Assembly: GCF_000699445.3 (NCBI RefSeq) | Contig: NC_067197.1 | Span: forward strand, 30,983,809-31,047,808 | Source of the DNA: Schistosoma haematobium | Lineage: Eukaryota; Platyhelminthes; Trematoda; Strigeidida; Schistosomatidae | Direction of reading: 5' to 3' | DNA length: 64,000 bases | Shown here: positions 61,421-64,000 of the stretch, piece after piece | Position numbering within the stretch: the first letter of the stretch is position 1 | How the letters are laid out: each line of letters begins with the position of its first letter | Notes under the pieces: generated by a model | Databases searched by the model: none | The model's input: only the letters and a program-made list of their open reading frames with translations | Told to the model about the DNA's origin: nothing | Position numbers and translations under genes: made by a program

Positions 61421-62685
61421 ATTGTAAATATTATTGAATTACAAGTTCACAAGGTTACTGGATTCAAATGTATTCTTTCTGTAATAAATGGTTCGTATGA
61501 AAGAGGAGTATATTATTTGTTATAAATAATACCAGTTGGGGATCATTTTCAATAAATACGTTGGAGGTATTGTGTTCTCTTAAGTGGATGACTTAATTCC
61601 GAAAATGTCATTGCCCTTCTGGACAACGGCATTGAAACATACTGCGAAGAGATACGATCTATTAGAATTTTTCCTCGATGAACTAACAGTTTATTCTGTT
61701 GACCTGAAATACATTTGGTTATTGTTTATTACTGTGTAGTTATTGTTTGCATTTTCGCTTTGATTGTTCTCTCTTCAGAACTTTTAGTTGTTAAGTCCTT
61801 TTCTTACTGGTTGATTGAGTTGATCGGTTTGTATATGTCTCTCGAATGGTGCTTGACTGCAGTTTCAGATTCCTAAATGTTTACTGGATTACTTTGTGTT
61901 TTATTTGTCTAACATTTCAGAATTCTCCAGTTTGAACTTATTCGCATAGTTGTCCACGCGAACTAATATAAGTGAAGTCGTGTCTTGAAGTCGTTTAACA
62001 ACTAACTCGTGTTCATGTACATGTATATTGAGTGGGCAGCTATTCTGTCTATTATGGTATTTATCACAGTTGCTACTGTTTTTCTTGTAGATGATGCTTG
62101 GTGTGTATTTGTTTGTCATCGTGCCTTTTGTTCGCATAATATCGACTGGATCAATTTTATTAGCTTATGGGCTTTACCTATTCTTATTAAAATTTGCAGA
62201 CATAAATAAAAATTTGTGAACAGTCACTATTCTATGTCTTGTTAGATTGAATTCAACTGTTAGATGTTTCTTATTCTATAATTATTTTATGACGGCATGA
62301 CAGTGGATGAACTATTCCTTGTTTATCACTACTTGTAACACTAGTTATTAAAATCATAGTACTTTTTATAACTTGTGTTAATCCCATAGTGTCCAAACAA
62401 ATTTTAGTCGATTGGTTTAAAGTCTAACAATTTACACCTTTAAAGATTCAGTTCATTTTTCAATACAACTCACTTTGCATTCAATTTTATGAATGTGTTA
62501 TTGTCCTATTTCACAAGTTATGATCTTTTACTAGAAATTTGAGTAATTCATCTTAGACTTTCGTTTTTATAATGGAAACTATTTTCAAAAAACTGAGAAA
62601 CTTCTCCCTTTAGATCAATTCATTTCGAAAGTTATTCATGTAAGCATTCGATCATCATTCCGATAACATATTACTTAGTAAGCAA
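61421..62685. other. Unassigned sequence, possibly repeat-derived
   Basis: A 66-codon frame at 62009-62209 (MYIEWAAILSIMVFITVATV...) would contain a hydrophobic segment, but there is no supporting signal and no second copy in the window. Treated as non-coding. Confidence 0.35.
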
Positions 62686-62745
62686 AGATGGATAGTGGCT
62701 AGCAGTGGAATCCAGGGACTCGCCAGCTGGATGTACCTGCAATGG
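62686..62745 (-). repeat. Sm-alpha-like hammerhead repeat fragment with its core deleted
   Basis: The reverse complement reads GCAGGTACATCCAGCTGGCGAG-TCCC-TGGATTCCACTGCTAGCCAC. The outer parts match the long stem I strands of the schistosome Sm-alpha hammerhead (GTACATCCAGCTGA and CTGGATTCCACTGC, from memory). Stem II, the GAAA side and stem III between the two TCC sequences are absent. It differs from the SINE copies A-F, which have a short stem I. Confidence 0.5.
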
Positions 62746-63254
62746 GAAGATACAAGTGAAACCACACCAAATGAACATATTACTTAGGTTAAGATGTATG
62801 TTCATCATATGTTAACTGTTTGTCATTGATGTGTAGGCGAGAATGATAATGATTGGTTGTTTGCTTAGTCAGACATGTAGATAGTCTGACAGGTATCAGA
62901 TGAGTTATAGATTCCCCTATCCTTATAATTATTATTGATTGATTGTTCATTGTTGTTGGATTGTGTCGGGCTTTTGGCGTTGAAATATATTTACTGTCTA
63001 AACAGGCTAATCACGTGTTCTTGATCTGAGTTGTGTTGAAGTCCTTTTGTAAAATAGACACTGGGAGGGAATCTAGTGTAGATATTCGTCTAAGGTAAAT
63101 AAACGTCTCATACGTGTAAACATGGAAAAACAACCTTTATAACAGTCATATATATGCATGTATTTCATAGATTTGATTGCATTTTTACTCTTTATCTGAT
63201 CATTTTACTTTTGTGATATTTATTTGTATAATGAGATTTTAGTAATTTCAATAG
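62746..63254. other. Intergenic sequence
   Basis: Nothing recognisable. Confidence 0.4.
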
Positions 63255-63440
63255 TTGAAACTATGAGTCCATTGAAGCTGGACCACCCTGGAAAACCTGG
63301 AAGCACTGGATGGCCGTCTTGTCCTAATGTGCAACTCTTCAGCAGTGCTCATCCACGATCCCACCTCCCAGGAGATTGGAACATATGACCTATCAGTCTC
63401 GCATGTGAGTGCTTAACCATTAGACCACTGAGCCGTCATC
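63255..63440 (-). repeat. tRNA-derived SINE with hammerhead motif, copy E
   Basis: The minus strand has box A (CTCAGTGGTCTAATGGTTAAG, key TGGTCTAATGG, complement of about 63415-63425), a degraded box B, the hammerhead remnant and the tail CCAGGGTGGTCCAGCTTCAATGG. The head is followed by the same TGTTAATGTCTAACTTCAAC block as copy A. Confidence 0.7.
63303..63348 (-). ncRNA. Hammerhead ribozyme remnant, SINE copy E
   Basis: Stem I GCACTG/CAGTGC and CTGAAGA (a valid CUGANGA) are intact, but the other core strand reads CAAGAC where CGAAAC is required, and stem II is disrupted. Predicted inactive. Confidence 0.55.
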
Positions 63441-63489
63441 TAACGGTGTTAATGTCTAACTTCAACCAATCCAATGGTGTACAGTGGTG

Positions 63490-63560
63490 CAATTTCTAGA
63501 CTGATAGGTCCTGGGTTCGAATCTCTCGGAGGGGCGGGATCGTGGATGTACACTAATGTA
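63490..63560 (+). repeat. Truncated SINE head facing copy E
   Basis: The plus strand reads CTAGACTGATAGGTCCTGGGTTCGAATCTC (box B GGGTTCGAATC at about 63516-63526), then GGGGCGGGATCGTGGATG-ACACT. It stops before the hammerhead core. With copy E it repeats the head-to-head layout of copies A and B. Confidence 0.6.
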
Positions 63561-64000
63561 TAATGATTAATAAGAATGGAGTTATGTTTTAAATTAGATA
63601 AATAATTAATTTTCGACCCATTATTCATTAAATTATCAATCAATGAAAACATTATCATCAATATCTTTTATTGAATTAATTTAAAGCATCATTATAAAAC
63701 TTAACCATTTTCTTTCATACTTATCATTTATTTCTTTAATTCACAATTAATGAAAAAAAGAAAAGAGAAGATGTCTCGTGGCTTTCCCAGAATGAATAAA
63801 TAAATACTGTAGACATTAAGGTCATTAATTTAGGTCAAAACATTAAGGTAACACCCAAATAATAAAAGATAAGCCTAGTTAATTTGTTTCACTTTTGTCC
63901 ATTTTTGTTCACATTGAAAATGAAAAAAAAACGATGAGAAGTGAAAAAAGAAGAAAAAATTTTTTTTCTATTATAAAATAAATGCAAATTAGACGATTCA
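63561..64000. other. AT-rich sequence at the right window edge
   Basis: No feature seen. Confidence 0.45.

Noticed and set aside
62009..62209. A 66-codon frame with a membrane-like segment
   Set aside because: No splice, start or family support; an opposite-strand frame covers the same bases, and the setting is unassigned, possibly repeat-derived DNA.
52300..63530. tRNA genes suggested by box A and box B motifs
   Set aside because: The motifs belong to SINE heads followed by the hammerhead and SINE tail; no complete cloverleaf with a proper acceptor stem was seen.

Overview
The window looks like nuclear DNA of a parasitic flatworm, most likely a blood fluke (Schistosoma or a close relative). 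The evidence is AT-rich intergenic sequence, a host gene split by kilobase introns, an RTE-clade and a CR1-like non-LTR retrotransposon, tRNA-derived SINEs carrying hammerhead-ribozyme motifs of the kind reported for schistosome Sm-alpha repeats, and a Gypsy-type LTR element. The genus call rests on my recognition of these repeat families; no search was run.

Layout. 1-4145: the 3' end of an unidentified plus-strand gene (a terminal exon at 3831-4145 and perhaps a 35-nt exon at 975-1009), with a long perfect-looking fold-back element in the putative intron. 6127-8600: a decayed, 3'-truncated RTE-type retrotransposon on the minus strand. 9689-10049: a diverged solo LTR. 11665-12190: a possible second type of LTR. 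12909-34059: the dominant feature, a 21-kb head-to-tail array of ten 2.07-kb units. Each unit is an LTR plus a 1.67-kb internal region, so the array reads as eleven LTRs alternating with ten internal regions. 35574-36136: a 5'-truncated CR1-like insertion. 36646-48916: the one well-supported host gene, a six-exon PP2C-family protein phosphatase (PPM1A/PPM1B-like, 378 aa), whose introns hold several repeat fragments. 48917-64000: the 3' UTR and then repeat-dotted intergenic DNA with SINE/hammerhead copies, two of them arranged as head-to-head inverted dimers.

The array is the most unusual object. Its unit is a deletion derivative of a Gypsy-like element. It keeps both LTRs, a plausible primer-binding site, the first codons of a possible gag, the tail of integrase, a consensus splice donor in the leader, a strong splice-acceptor-like site before a 3' open region, and a purine-rich tract next to the 3' LTR. 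Protease, reverse transcriptase and RNase H are absent. The units are almost identical: every length difference I found is a one-base homopolymer change, and I saw only three substitutions. The array is therefore very young or actively homogenised, and looks like a retroelement turning into a satellite.

Most small reading frames in this window are chance or frame shadows. Long stretches (4.1-6.1, 42-46.8, 49.7-52.2, 54.4-60, 61.4-62.7 kb) hold nothing I can name.
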